Source: JAYEIA01 sp964472505 (GTDB lineage Bacteria > Bacteroidota > Bacteroidia > Bacteroidales > JAADGE01). Taken from it: a stretch of 64,000 nucleotides of DNA. The notes beneath the pieces are model-generated. The model ran no database searches. It was given only the letters and a program-made list of their open reading frames with translations, and was not told the DNA's origin. The translations under genes were made by a program, and so were the position numbers. This document shows, in pieces, positions 1 to 8,555 of the stretch; positions within the stretch are counted from its first letter, which is position 1; every line of letters starts with the position of its first letter. The stretch is taken from positions 1-64,000 of the forward strand of contig CAYYQW010000004.1 of the NCBI GenBank assembly GCA_964472505.1, in the 5' to 3' direction.

Positions 1-1793
1 AAGGCTTCCTGTATGATGCGGAAATAAACCGTCAAAACTTTTAGCCGTATTTCCGAGAAATTGACTTCTTCATGCAAAAAATGCACTTGCAAGTCTTTGT
101 TTTGAAAATTAGTGTCAATGTAATTTTTTACTGCCGAAGGGAACTCATCTCGCCGGCTCACGGGATTATATAAATCGCGCGACATAAGGCGAATTTCTTT
201 TCCCAGTTGCTTTAATTGTTTTGGCAGTTTTGCCAAAGCATCCGGGTCTCCGCTTTGAGCAATAAATTCCATGCCGCTGATTTGACCGCCGATACCATCG
301 TGAAGCTCTTGGGCTATGCGGTTTTTCTCAGCTTCCTGCCCTTCAAGTTTGGCTTGAAGCTGTTCTTTGCGGTGTTTTTCGATATTTTTGCGGCGGATTA
401 ACAGGAAAATAATCAGCAAAAAAACTATTAAACTACTCAAAATTGTGACAACCAAATTTTTGCTTCTTTTTTGTTTTTCGGTTTTCAGTCTGCTTAAAGT
501 CAGGTTTTTCTCTTGCTCTTTTTCCATTAGTTCTTTTTCTTTATCATACTTGTATTGATATTCCAGAGCAATGATTTTCTCAGCTGTTTTTTTATTATAG
601 AGGCTGTCGCTTGTATTTTTATAAATAACATGAAAATTATAGGCATCTTTGAATAAACCAATGAAAGCGGCACTTTCCGAAATGGTTTTGGCGGAAGACT
701 TAATTATCTCAGGTTCAACTATTTCTGTTGCCAATGCGTAAGCCTTTTGGCCGTATTCATATGCTTTTTTGTATTTATTCTGAGCTAAGTTTAAAACACC
801 TAAATTGTCGTAACACGTGGCTATTCCGGAAGGGTCTTCAAGTTTTGTATAAAGCTGCAATGCTTGTTCTTGGTATTGCTTTGATTGTCTGAAATTTCCC
901 ATATCTTTATAAACATTACCCAATAAATAACAACTTTCAGCAAGAAGAAAATCGTCCCCGGTTTCTTCAAAAAAAATCAGTGCTTTCTCTAAATAATCAA
1001 TGGCTAAATCATGTTTATTTAATTTGTGAAAGATTTTACCAAGCGCATTATAATTTCGGGCTTTTCCCTGCATGTTCTTGTTTCTGCTATGGATTTTCAG
1101 TGCCTTTTTATAATACTGTAGAGCCATACTGTCTTTATCTAACATTCCATAAATATTTCCCATACTTCCATAGCTTGAAGGCAATCGAATGGAGTCTTGA
1201 ATTCCTTCTCTTATTTTTACAGCTATTATTATTGAGTTCAAGGCTTTAGTGTAATTGCCTTTGGGTATATAAACATTTGCTATATTATTATATCCGGTAG
1301 CTATACCCTTTGGGTATCTTATAGCTTTATGAATTCTAAGAGCATTACTATAATAAATGAGAGCAGAATCATAACTGCCAACATCTTTATAGGTTGCACC
1401 CAAATTATTATAACAGGCTGCTGCAGCTTTTTTATCATTTACTTCCAAGCTTACTTTAAGTGCCTCACGAAAATAGCGAACGGCTAACCTTGTTTCTGAT
1501 TTTCCATAGTAATAAAAACCAATATATCTGAGACTTTCAGCTTGGCCTTTTTCGTAATTAACCTCTTGACTTAATTCTTCTGCTTTTTTAGCGTAGCTGA
1601 GCAGTTTTTCATCTTCAGCTATTCTGTAAAACCCAAGTGCCGCTTCGTTCATAAGATCCACACGCGTTGTATCATGTATTTCAGATTTTTTGAGAACCGC
1701 AAGAATGCTGTCAAGCTTTGGGTTGTATTGAGCTTGTATATTAGGCGGTAATAAAAAAAATGATACTAAAGTAAGAAGAAGGCTTTGTTTCAT
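1..1793 (-). CDS. TPR-containing sensor histidine kinase, HisKA_3 type, 3' end cut by window edge
   Basis: A continuous minus-strand frame begins at the ATG at 1791-1793 and runs off the left edge, giving about 597 residues. It starts with a signal-peptide-like stretch (MKQSLLLTLVSFFLLPP), followed by many TPR-like helices, a transmembrane segment (VVTILSSLIVFLLIIFLLI), a short coiled coil and a HisKA_3 dimerisation helix with the phospho-accepting His in NRIAQELHDGIGGQ. The frame ends at FRIIQEA, just before the ATPase N-box, so the catalytic domain lies outside. Its start overlaps the stop of the upstream kinase gene as ATGA, so the two are probably translationally coupled. It is a close paralogue of that neighbour. 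Family knowledge: such kinases usually phosphorylate LuxR-type response regulators; none is visible here. Confidence 0.9.
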   Translation of the reverse strand, partial: MKQSLLLTLVSFFLLPPNIQAQYNPKLDSILAVLKKSEIHDTTRVDLMNEAALGFYRIAEDEKLLSYAKKAEELSQEVNYEKGQAESLRYIGFYYYGKSETRLAVRYFREALKVSLEVNDKKAAAACYNNLGATYKDVGSYDSALIYYSNALRIHKAIRYPKGIATGYNNIANVYIPKGNYTKALNSIIIAVKIREGIQDSIRLPSSYGSMGNIYGMLDKDSMALQYYKKALKIHSRNKNMQGKARNYNALGKIFHKLNKHDLAIDYLEKALIFFEETGDDFLLAESCYLLGNVYKDMGNFRQSKQYQEQALQLYTKLEDPSGIATCYDNLGVLNLAQNKYKKAYEYGQKAYALATEIVEPEIIKSSAKTISESAAFIGLFKDAYNFHVIYKNTSDSLYNKKTAEKIIALEYQYKYDKEKELMEKEQEKNLTLSRLKTEKQKRSKNLVVTILSSLIVFLLIIFLLIRRKNIEKHRKEQLQAKLEGQEAEKNRIAQELHDGIGGQISGMEFIAQSGDPDALAKLPKQLKQLGKEIRLMSRDLYNPVSRRDEFPSAVKNYIDTNFQNKDLQVHFLHEEVNFSEIRLKVLTVYFRIIQEA

Positions 1794-3820
1794 GTCTGTT
1801 TTATTTGCTTTGTTATATTTGCAGCAACAGTGAGTAAAGTACCTTTAGCTGTTTGACTGACAATCGTAAACCGAGCGCCGATACTTTGCGCCCGTGCTCG
1901 CAGACTTTTCAGGCCTGTACCTGCCACTATGGAATCGGGCTTAAAACCTTTGCCGTCGTCTTCCACAGTAAGTGTGAGGCTGTTGTTATCTTTTTGTAGC
2001 TGCACCCAAATATTGGCGGCTTGGGCGTGTTTGCGGGCATTATGCAGCGCTTCTTGTATGATTCGAAAAAAAGCAATCAAAGTTTCCAAATGTATTTTTG
2101 TAAAATCAATACCATTGTGGTAAAATTCAATATTTAAACCGTTATTACCTGCCAATACATCTATATAAGTACGCACAGCAGACGGAAATTCATCCGGTTG
2201 AACAAGCGGATTGTATAAATCACGCGCCAGAAGACGTATTTCTTTATTTAAAGTATGGATGTGGTTTGATAGTTTCGTTAAGTCTTCATCTCGGGGGCTT
2301 TGCGCCAAATAGGCGATGCCGGTAAGTTGTGCCGCTACGCCATCGTGCAGCTCTTGGGCTATTCGATTTCTCTCTGCTTCTTGCCCCTCAAGTTTCGCCT
2401 GCAATTGGATTTTTTTTCGCTTTTCATCATTTTTTCTGCGAATAAGAATTGAACTTGAAATAATAACAATAAAAATCCCGCCTATGCTTCCTATGAGGTA
2501 GTTATTCATTTGTCGTTCTTTTAGTAATTCTATATCATTGACAGCAAGCAGTTTGTCTTGTTTTTCAATCATTAATTCTTTTTCTGCGGTATTAAAACGA
2601 ATGGTAAGTGTTTCAATTTCTTTTTGTTTGTCAATATTGAAAAGGCTGTCGTATAAAACTTTTGCTTTTTTCTGATAGTAATACGCATTCTTAAAATCAT
2701 TTAATTCTGCATACGAATTTGCGAGAAGTTGTGATCCTCTATACTGTGAATGTAATTCTGACAGCTTTGTGGCTGACTTAAAAGCTATTTCTCCTTGTTC
2801 TACAGCTTTTTTGTGGTTATTTTGCATAGCGTACATATCGGCTAAATTATAATGAATATTTTGTATGCTATGCCGGTCGCCTATTTGTTGAAATAAGCTA
2901 AGTGAATTGTTGTAATTTTTCCTTGCTTCTGTAAAATTCCTCAGATATTTATCACAATTGGCTAAAATGTTAAGGTTTGTGGCAATTCCAAAAATATCAT
3001 TATTAAGGCTGTCTATCTTTAAGGCTTTATAGGCATAGTCTTGGGCTGTTTTATATTCGTTTTGTTGAAGGTGGAAATCAGCTAATGCAGATAATGCCAG
3101 AGTTTTCCCCCGCGTATCATTAATTTCCTTGCTGATATGAAGCGATTTTTTCAAATACATTTCTGCCGCTTCGCGATTATTATTCTCAAGCAATACGTTG
3201 CCTAAATTGAGGTAAGCTCCTCTTAGTCCGTTAAGGTGATTAATTTCCAGAAAAATTTCCGCGGATTTCGTAAAGTATGTAATCGAACTATCGAGTTTTC
3301 CGTAGCGTTGAAAAAAACTGCCAATATTCGTATATATTTTCCCTACCGACTCTTCATCTTTCATTTGTTGCGAAAGAGTTAATGCCTTTTTTGCATTTTC
3401 TATGGCTAATCCATAGTCTGATTGATAATATGCTAAAGCACTTAAATTATTGTAACAATTTTTTTCCCCTGATATATTATTTAGTTTTTTGTATGTCAAC
3501 AAACATTTGTTAAGAATAGAATCCGCCGTATTGTATTTGCCTGTCATAGAATAAACGACAACTTTTTGCATTTCTGCATCAGCAATCCCAATCTTATATT
3601 GATGTTTTCGTGCAATAGACAAAGCTGTATCAGCATAACTTAAAGTTAATTTTGGATTAATTCTTGAAAAATTATCCGCTAAATCAATATAAGCACGCAT
3701 TTTTAATGTATCATGTTTTGTTGTTTTTAAAATGCTTTTCAAACTGTCAATTTCAGCAGTTTGAGCCTGAGTGATGCAGTAGGCAAAGAGTGTAAAAATA
3801 AGCAGTAGATTTTTTTTCAT
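1790..3820 (-). CDS. TPR-containing sensor histidine kinase, HisKA_3/HATPase
   Basis: 676 residues. An N-terminal signal peptide (MKKNLLLIFTLFAYCITQAQ) precedes a long periplasmic TPR array, a coiled segment and one membrane helix (YLIGSIGGIFIVIISSSILI). The cytoplasmic part has the H-box RIAQELHDGVAAQ with His near residue 492, the N-box NARKHA, and the G boxes EDDGKGF and GTGLKSLRARA, so both dimerisation and ATPase domains are complete. No output domain is fused. The stop codon overlaps the next kinase's start (ATGA), so this is the first gene of a two-kinase operon. A TATCTTTG -7 element lies about 120 bp upstream. The signal sensed is unknown; TPRs suggest a protein or peptide partner in the periplasm (inference). 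Confidence 0.93.
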   Translation of the reverse strand: MKKNLLLIFTLFAYCITQAQTAEIDSLKSILKTTKHDTLKMRAYIDLADNFSRINPKLTLSYADTALSIARKHQYKIGIADAEMQKVVVYSMTGKYNTADSILNKCLLTYKKLNNISGEKNCYNNLSALAYYQSDYGLAIENAKKALTLSQQMKDEESVGKIYTNIGSFFQRYGKLDSSITYFTKSAEIFLEINHLNGLRGAYLNLGNVLLENNNREAAEMYLKKSLHISKEINDTRGKTLALSALADFHLQQNEYKTAQDYAYKALKIDSLNNDIFGIATNLNILANCDKYLRNFTEARKNYNNSLSLFQQIGDRHSIQNIHYNLADMYAMQNNHKKAVEQGEIAFKSATKLSELHSQYRGSQLLANSYAELNDFKNAYYYQKKAKVLYDSLFNIDKQKEIETLTIRFNTAEKELMIEKQDKLLAVNDIELLKERQMNNYLIGSIGGIFIVIISSSILIRRKNDEKRKKIQLQAKLEGQEAERNRIAQELHDGVAAQLTGIAYLAQSPRDEDLTKLSNHIHTLNKEIRLLARDLYNPLVQPDEFPSAVRTYIDVLAGNNGLNIEFYHNGIDFTKIHLETLIAFFRIIQEALHNARKHAQAANIWVQLQKDNNSLTLTVEDDGKGFKPDSIVAGTGLKSLRARAQSIGARFTIVSQTAKGTLLTVAANITKQIKQT

Positions 3821-3941
3821 TTGTAGTAAGTTTGTTGAATGAATAATGTATTAAGTATTTATAATCGCGTATAAGCTGCATTTTTAGTTCATATTTATTA
3901 TTACCCGATAAATTGGAAGTTTCATTATTTTTCAAGTCAAC

Positions 3942-3949
3942 CAAAGATA
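3942..3949 (-). promoter_or_regulatory. Possible -7 promoter element of the kinase operon
   Basis: On the minus strand this reads TATCTTTG, a perfect match to the Bacteroidota -7 consensus TAnnTTTG. No TTG sits at the expected distance upstream, and the start codon is about 120 bp away, so it would need a long leader. The 3821-4238 gap contains no other convincing signal apart from the inverted repeat at 4163-4192; the short reading frames in it look random. Confidence 0.35.
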
Positions 3950-4162
3950 TACTTTTTATTTTCCAAACCGAAAAAAACATCCTAAAAAATCAAATTATTC
4001 AGATATTGAATAGTGATGATTGCGGATACTCTCTAAGGAAAAAGTATCGTGACTATGACATCGGCAATGCAACAATTTTTGATCAGAGAAGGAAGTATTT
4101 GGGATTTATCTCAGGGTGATAAGTGTCTAAAATCCCAAAATTATATGTTTTTTTAAGATTGT

Positions 4163-4192
4163 ATTCCAAAAATTTTATATAATTTTTGGAAT
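4163..4192. repeat. Perfect 12-bp inverted repeat downstream of mntA
   Basis: ATTCCAAAAATT and AATTTTTGGAAT face each other across a 6-bp AT spacer. The hairpin lies 47 bp beyond the mntA stop. It lacks a clean U-tract on the minus strand, so it may be a weak terminator or a protein-binding palindrome rather than a classical intrinsic terminator. Confidence 0.5.
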
Positions 4193-4238
4193 TTACAAAA
4201 TAGAACGGTTTAAGGGAGTAATGCCGGTTATAATTCAA

Positions 4239-4559
4239 TCAATTTTTATTGTTTTGGTTGGCTTTATACAGCGTTTTTCCTACTCGCTCAATATGTTCAA
4301 TTAAACCGGGGTTCGATATTTGATGATATATAGCTATATCAAATTTGTAGGGCAGCAGCAAATTATCAATTTTTTCGGACAACCGACTAATGATTTGTAA
4401 GTTTAGTTTTTCCCCTTTCAGCGCAATGTCAATGTCTGAAGCATCTTTTTGAGTACCTTTTGCTCTTGAACCATATAGTATGGCTTCTTCAATTTCCGGA
4501 TAGGAAGAAAATGATTTGCAAATTCTATTTAATTCGTCTTGTCTTAAGCCGTATTTCAT
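4239..4559 (-). CDS. mntA: MntA-like minimal nucleotidyltransferase (type VII antitoxin)
   Basis: 106 residues with a minimal nucleotidyltransferase fold. The catalytic motif GSx10DxD is exact: GSRAKGTQKDASDID. Its start overlaps the stop of the upstream HEPN-like gene by ATGA, the usual HepT-MntA arrangement. Established for the family: MntA transfers AMP from ATP onto a tyrosine of the HepT toxin and so silences it. The pair also matches the HI0073/HI0074 family, once described as nucleotidyltransferase plus substrate-binding protein. Length is normal. Whether this pair is active as a toxin-antitoxin is inference. Confidence 0.88.
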   Translation of the reverse strand: MKYGLRQDELNRICKSFSSYPEIEEAILYGSRAKGTQKDASDIDIALKGEKLNLQIISRLSEKIDNLLLPYKFDIAIYHQISNPGLIEHIERVGKTLYKANQNNKN

Positions 4560-5023
4560 AATTTCCGATTGAATAAATTTCTTTCTTGCCTATTGCTGAG
4601 CGATGCCATTTTTAGTTCAAAAATATTGAACAAATCGGCATATACAGAAATGATGTTGTCAATTATTTCTTCTGCTGTTTCTTCATTATATGTGTGAGAA
4701 GTATAATTTCGGGATTCAATCATATCCATCCAACTGTCGGCTTGATTTATCAGTTTCATTTGAAATGCTTCTCTTGTGGCATCGCGCGAGCCTTTTATTT
4801 CATAGCTTCCTTGGTACTCCGCATAGTCTTTCATTACTTTCCAAGCCAATTCGTGGGTATATTCAAACCTTTGAATTAAACCTTCTTTAATGACCTCTTC
4901 CAATTCTGTGCCGTCTAAATTATCATTTGTTGATTTGAGAATTTCAACTGCTTGATTGAATTTGCTCAATGCTTTTCGGTAATTTGCAAAGCGTTGTTCC
5001 CAACGAATATCTTTTTGTGCCAT
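4556..5023 (-). CDS. hepT: HepT-like HEPN protein (HI0074 family, putative toxin)
   Basis: 155 residues, all-helical. Near the C-terminal half it carries RNYTSHTY, an exact RX4HXY HEPN motif: the Arg and His are the expected RNase residues and the Tyr is the residue modified by MntA in the characterised pair. The N-terminal half (FANYRKALSKFNQAVEIL) matches the nucleotidyltransferase-substrate-binding family. It is followed by mntA with a 4-bp overlap and preceded by its own likely promoter in the 69-bp gap after galT. HEPN toxins of this type cleave RNA when unmodified; activity here is inferred from the intact motif. Confidence 0.87.
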   Translation of the reverse strand: MAQKDIRWEQRFANYRKALSKFNQAVEILKSTNDNLDGTELEEVIKEGLIQRFEYTHELAWKVMKDYAEYQGSYEIKGSRDATREAFQMKLINQADSWMDMIESRNYTSHTYNEETAEEIIDNIISVYADLFNIFELKMASLSNRQERNLFNRKL

Positions 5024-5055
5024 TTGACTTTCAATTTTCTTGTTTTTTCTTCATA

Positions 5056-5090
5056 CAAAGTTACGCTTTTTTAAAATCCCCGATAGGCAA
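5056..5090 (-). promoter_or_regulatory. Likely promoter of hepT-mntA
   Basis: The minus strand has TAACTTTG (5056-5063), a good -7 element, 33 bp before the hepT start, and a TTG (5088-5090) 24 bp upstream of it, slightly farther than usual. It suggests that the toxin-antitoxin pair is transcribed independently of the gal operon. Confidence 0.4.
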
Positions 5091-5091
5091 A

Positions 5092-6138
5092 TCATATTTT
5101 TTTCTTCTTATAATGAACAGTCGGCAGAGCCGACAGGCGTTCGGCGGCTTGTTCGGGTGTGATGTCGCGTTGGGCGTTTCCCAACATTTCGTAGCCTACC
5201 ATGAATTTTTTTACGGTGGCTGAGCGCAGCAGAGGCGGATAAAAATGAATATGCCAATGCCATTCGGGATGTTCGGCTTTGTCGGTTGGTGCTTGGTGAA
5301 TACCGGCTGAGTAGGGAAAGGATATTTCAAACAAATTGTCGTATTTTACGGTGAGTTGCTTGTAAATATCGGCTAAAGCACGGCGTTCTTCGTTTTGCAT
5401 ATCGGTGATGCGCGGCATGGGCCGTTTGGGAATTATTATGCTTTCAAACGGCCAGGTTGCCCAGTAGGGAACAAGTGCCGCAAACTGCTCGTTTTCTACA
5501 ATGATGCGTTCTTTTTTCTCCAATTCGGCTTGCAAATAATCTGAGAGCAGCGTTTTTCCGTGTTTTTCATAATAGATTGTTTGTTGGTTTTGTTCTTTCC
5601 GAAGCTCATCGGGCAGAGATTCCTGCGCCCATATTTGCCCATGCGGATGCGGGTTGCTGGCCCCCATTTGATGCCCTTTGTTTTCAAAAATTTGCACGGA
5701 ATTTATATAAGATTTTTCGCCCAAATCTTTATATTCTCGGCACCACATATCCACTACTTTTTCAATTTCGGAAAGCTCCATTTCGGGAATGGTAAGTGAA
5801 TGGTCGGGTGAGAAACAGAGCACACGGCAGATACCTGTTTCCGTTTCAGCACGGAACAAATTCTCATTCATTTCCGCGCCGGCTGTTTCGGGCAGCAGTG
5901 CGCTGAAATCGTTGGTGAATGCGAAGGTGTTTTGGTAGTCGGGATTGCTGTGGCCGGATGCACGAGTATTGCCGGGGCACAAGTAGCAATTCGGGTCGTA
6001 ATGCGGGCGGTTTTCTTCGGCTGTTTTTTCGGTTTGTCCCTGCCAGGGGCGTTTGGCACGGTGCGGCGATACCAAAACCCATTCATCGGTCAGCGGATTA
6101 TGTCTGCGGTGTGGCCGGTCTTTAAATACGGAGTTCAT
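5092..6138 (-). CDS. galT: Galactose-1-phosphate uridylyltransferase
   Basis: 348 residues from the ATG at 6136-6138; the frame stays open upstream, but family alignment starts at MNSVFKDRPHRRHNPLTDEW. It transfers UMP between UDP-glucose and galactose-1-phosphate in the Leloir pathway. The active-site triad HPHGQ is present within NPHPHGQIWAQ, and the family's early RRHNPLTDEWVLVSPHR and late HWHIHFYPP metal/structure motifs are visible. Cytoplasmic. It is the last gene of a leftward run nrtR-galM-galK-galT, separated from galK by 171 bp that contain an array of short AT-rich repeats. No galE is in the window, so UDP-galactose recycling must be encoded elsewhere. Confidence 0.95.
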   Translation of the reverse strand: MNSVFKDRPHRRHNPLTDEWVLVSPHRAKRPWQGQTEKTAEENRPHYDPNCYLCPGNTRASGHSNPDYQNTFAFTNDFSALLPETAGAEMNENLFRAETETGICRVLCFSPDHSLTIPEMELSEIEKVVDMWCREYKDLGEKSYINSVQIFENKGHQMGASNPHPHGQIWAQESLPDELRKEQNQQTIYYEKHGKTLLSDYLQAELEKKERIIVENEQFAALVPYWATWPFESIIIPKRPMPRITDMQNEERRALADIYKQLTVKYDNLFEISFPYSAGIHQAPTDKAEHPEWHWHIHFYPPLLRSATVKKFMVGYEMLGNAQRDITPEQAAERLSALPTVHYKKKKI

Positions 6139-6235
6139 GTGTGTGTTTTTTGTTAATAATTGGGAATATTTTATAGTTTTGTATTTATATTCACTCATGC
6201 GAATTAACAACGCTCAAGCTATTCGTGCTTCAACA

Positions 6236-6306
6236 TCTCATATCTTACATCTCATATCTTATATCTTACATCTTAAATCTTACATCTTAAATCTTACATC
6301 TTACAT
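6236..6306. repeat. Imperfect short tandem repeat array (ATCTTACATCTT family)
   Basis: About seven overlapping copies of a degenerate 7-14 base unit such as ATCTTACATCTT and ATCTCATATC fill the gap between galK and galT. The same unit occurs in inverted orientation at 9251-9297, so the two arrays bracket galK-galM-nrtR. The arrays are non-coding. Confidence 0.8.
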
Positions 6307-6309
6307 CTG

Positions 6310-7461
6310 TCAACCAATTCTTCTCGTACCGTCCGAAAGTTTTACTTCATATATTTCAGGGGCTTCTTCGGAAGGGGTTTTATAGCCGGACAAGATTTCG
6401 GATTTGAAATTTTCGGCCGCATCCTTTTTTATCAAATTTAGGGTGCAACCGCCAAAACCGCCGCCCATCATGCGAGCACCTGTTACGCCGGCTATTTTTT
6501 CGGACAATTCTATCAACCGGTCGATTTCGGGGCAACTCACTTCGTATAAGTCGCGCAGGCCGTAATGCGATTGAAACATTAATCGCCCGACGGTTTCCGT
6601 ATCGCCTTCCGAGAGTGCTTGAGCGGTTTGCAGCACGCGTTCATTTTCTTCCAAAACAAAACGGCTGCGCATATAGGGCAGACTGTCCATCTTGTTTTTA
6701 GCCGCTTCTAATAAATCAGTACTGACATCCCGCAGAGTCTCAATGCCGGGTCCATATTCCTTAAGTTGTTTTACAGCCGCTTCACATTCTCGGTGTCTTT
6801 GATTGTATTCCGAAGCGGCCAATTCGTGTTTCACTCCGCTGTTTACCAAAAGCAGCGTGTGTGTTTCCAAGCGTAAAGGAAAATATTCAAATTCCAAATT
6901 TTGGCAATCCAGACGCAGCAGTTGGTCTTTTTTTCCGTAAAGGGCGGCAAATTGATCCATGATGCCGCATTGCACGCCGGCAAATTCGTGCTCGGCTTGT
7001 TGTGCGGCTTTGGCCAAAGTGCTTTTGGGCAGCAAAAATTCAAAGATATCATTCAGCGCATAAGCCAAGCCGGTTTCCAAAGCTGCCGATGAAGACATGC
7101 CGGCACCTTGCGGAATATCGCCGCCGAAAACGCAATCGAAGCCGGGTACATTAAGCCGCATTTTCTTGAATTGATGAATAACGCCCAATAGATAGTTGGC
7201 CCAATGCACATCGCTTTTTTGCCAATTTCTCCGGGAAACGGAAAAAGACTCATCCAAATCTTTTGCATAAAACCGATATTCATCGGCATCGTTCGTCTGC
7301 AAGGCAAATACAATCTGCTTGTCAACAGCACCGGGCAGTACAAATCCGTCGTTATAATCGGTATGTTCGCCTATCAGGTTTATTCTGCCGGGCGATGCAT
7401 ACAATAAAGGGTTTTTGCTAAAATGTTTTATGAATGATTCTTGTATGGATTGTATGAGCAT
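6310..7461 (-). CDS. galK: Galactokinase
   Basis: 383 residues, the usual length. It phosphorylates galactose at C1 using ATP. The galactokinase signature PGRINLIGEHTDYNDGFVLP is near residue 24; the GHMP ATP-binding loop GAGMSSSAALE is near residue 125, and GARMMGGGFGG is the third GHMP motif near the C terminus. It lies 21 bp after galM in the same direction, and galT follows. Cytoplasmic. Nothing is unusual in the coding sequence. Confidence 0.96.
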   Translation of the reverse strand: MLIQSIQESFIKHFSKNPLLYASPGRINLIGEHTDYNDGFVLPGAVDKQIVFALQTNDADEYRFYAKDLDESFSVSRRNWQKSDVHWANYLLGVIHQFKKMRLNVPGFDCVFGGDIPQGAGMSSSAALETGLAYALNDIFEFLLPKSTLAKAAQQAEHEFAGVQCGIMDQFAALYGKKDQLLRLDCQNLEFEYFPLRLETHTLLLVNSGVKHELAASEYNQRHRECEAAVKQLKEYGPGIETLRDVSTDLLEAAKNKMDSLPYMRSRFVLEENERVLQTAQALSEGDTETVGRLMFQSHYGLRDLYEVSCPEIDRLIELSEKIAGVTGARMMGGGFGGCTLNLIKKDAAENFKSEILSGYKTPSEEAPEIYEVKLSDGTRRIG

Positions 7462-7482
7462 TCTGTTATCTTTTTTTGATTA

Positions 7483-8547
7483 TTAAATTCTTGTACTGAA
7501 AGCATATATGCAAAGATGTTTATATTCTTCATCCGGGCGCAAAACGGGCGACGGAAACTCGGCTTTGTTGGGAGCATCCGGGAAATTTTGAGTTTCTAAA
7601 CAAAAGGCCGAATGTTTTTTATAGGGTCGGTTTGATTTGACCTTGTCTTGGCCGCTGAGCGAATTGCCGGTGTAAAATTGCATGCCCGGTTGGTCGGTAT
7701 ATACTTCCATTTGCCGCCCGGAGTTTTCTTCGTACACACAAGCTGCCAATGATATACCTTCATTCCGTTTTTTGTTCAGAACAAAATTGTGATCGTATCC
7801 GCCGGCAATTTTTAGTTGTTCGTCATCTTTAAAAATCCCTTCTGCAATGGCGGTTTCTCGGCGTAAGTCCATTGGGCTGTTGCTTACCGGACGTAATTTG
7901 CCGGTAGGAATAAGGTTTTCATCCGTGGGAGTGAAGTAGTCGGCATTTATCATTATGCGATGATTGAGCACCGAGCCGGCATCGTGCCCTGCTAAATTGA
8001 AAAATGAATGATGCGACAAGTTCACAATCGTCGGCCTGTCGGTTTTAGCCCGATAGCTGATTTTCAGTTCGTTATCATCGGTGAGTTCATAGCTGAGTCG
8101 GACTTTTAAGTTACCGGGGTAATTTTCTTCCCCGTCCGGGCTTATGTATTCCAATTCTAAATGCTTAGAATCATTGCTTTTTACTTGCCATACTTTGCCG
8201 TTAAATCCTTCCGTGCCGCCGTGTAAATGATTGGGCGGATTGTTTAGGGCCACTTGGTAAGTTTTCCCGTCTAATTGAAAAAGCCCGCCGGCTATGCGGT
8301 TAGCAAACCGGCCTATGGCTGCGCCAAAATACGGGTCGCCTTTAATGTATTCTTCCGCTGTGTTGTAGCCCAACACAATATCGTCCGGGTTACCGTTTCT
8401 GTCGGGTATTTCGAGAAGCACAATTTTTGCTCCGTAATTGGTGATTAGGGCACGCAGGCCGTTTTGATTTTTCAGTTCATACAAACTCACCGTTTTGCCG
8501 CGGTGTGTGGTTTTGAATGTTTCGGTGTTTGGTCTTTTTGCTGTCAT
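7483..8547 (-). CDS. galM: Aldose 1-epimerase (galactose mutarotase)
   Basis: 354 residues. It interconverts beta- and alpha-galactose, feeding the alpha form to GalK. Visible family motifs: FGAAIGRFANRI, the substrate-binding NHLHGG, and NLSHHSFFNLAG with the catalytic-region His; a conserved Glu lies in FCLETQNFPDAPN near the C terminus. No signal peptide is seen, so a cytoplasmic location is expected. It is 8 bp from the upstream regulator gene and 21 bp from galK, indicating one transcript. Confidence 0.95.
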   Translation of the reverse strand: MTAKRPNTETFKTTHRGKTVSLYELKNQNGLRALITNYGAKIVLLEIPDRNGNPDDIVLGYNTAEEYIKGDPYFGAAIGRFANRIAGGLFQLDGKTYQVALNNPPNHLHGGTEGFNGKVWQVKSNDSKHLELEYISPDGEENYPGNLKVRLSYELTDDNELKISYRAKTDRPTIVNLSHHSFFNLAGHDAGSVLNHRIMINADYFTPTDENLIPTGKLRPVSNSPMDLRRETAIAEGIFKDDEQLKIAGGYDHNFVLNKKRNEGISLAACVYEENSGRQMEVYTDQPGMQFYTGNSLSGQDKVKSNRPYKKHSAFCLETQNFPDAPNKAEFPSPVLRPDEEYKHLCIYAFSTRI

Positions 8548-8555
8548 GGCTTTGT

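Noticed and set aside
3913..4119. Short plus-strand frame (68 codons) upstream of the kinase operon
   Set aside because: No family, no promoter in front; overlaps other short frames in an AT-rich gap.
6053..6385. 110-codon plus-strand frame with repeated ISYILHLKSYIL-like residues
   Set aside because: It is the translation of the non-coding repeat array plus the antisense of galT and galK.
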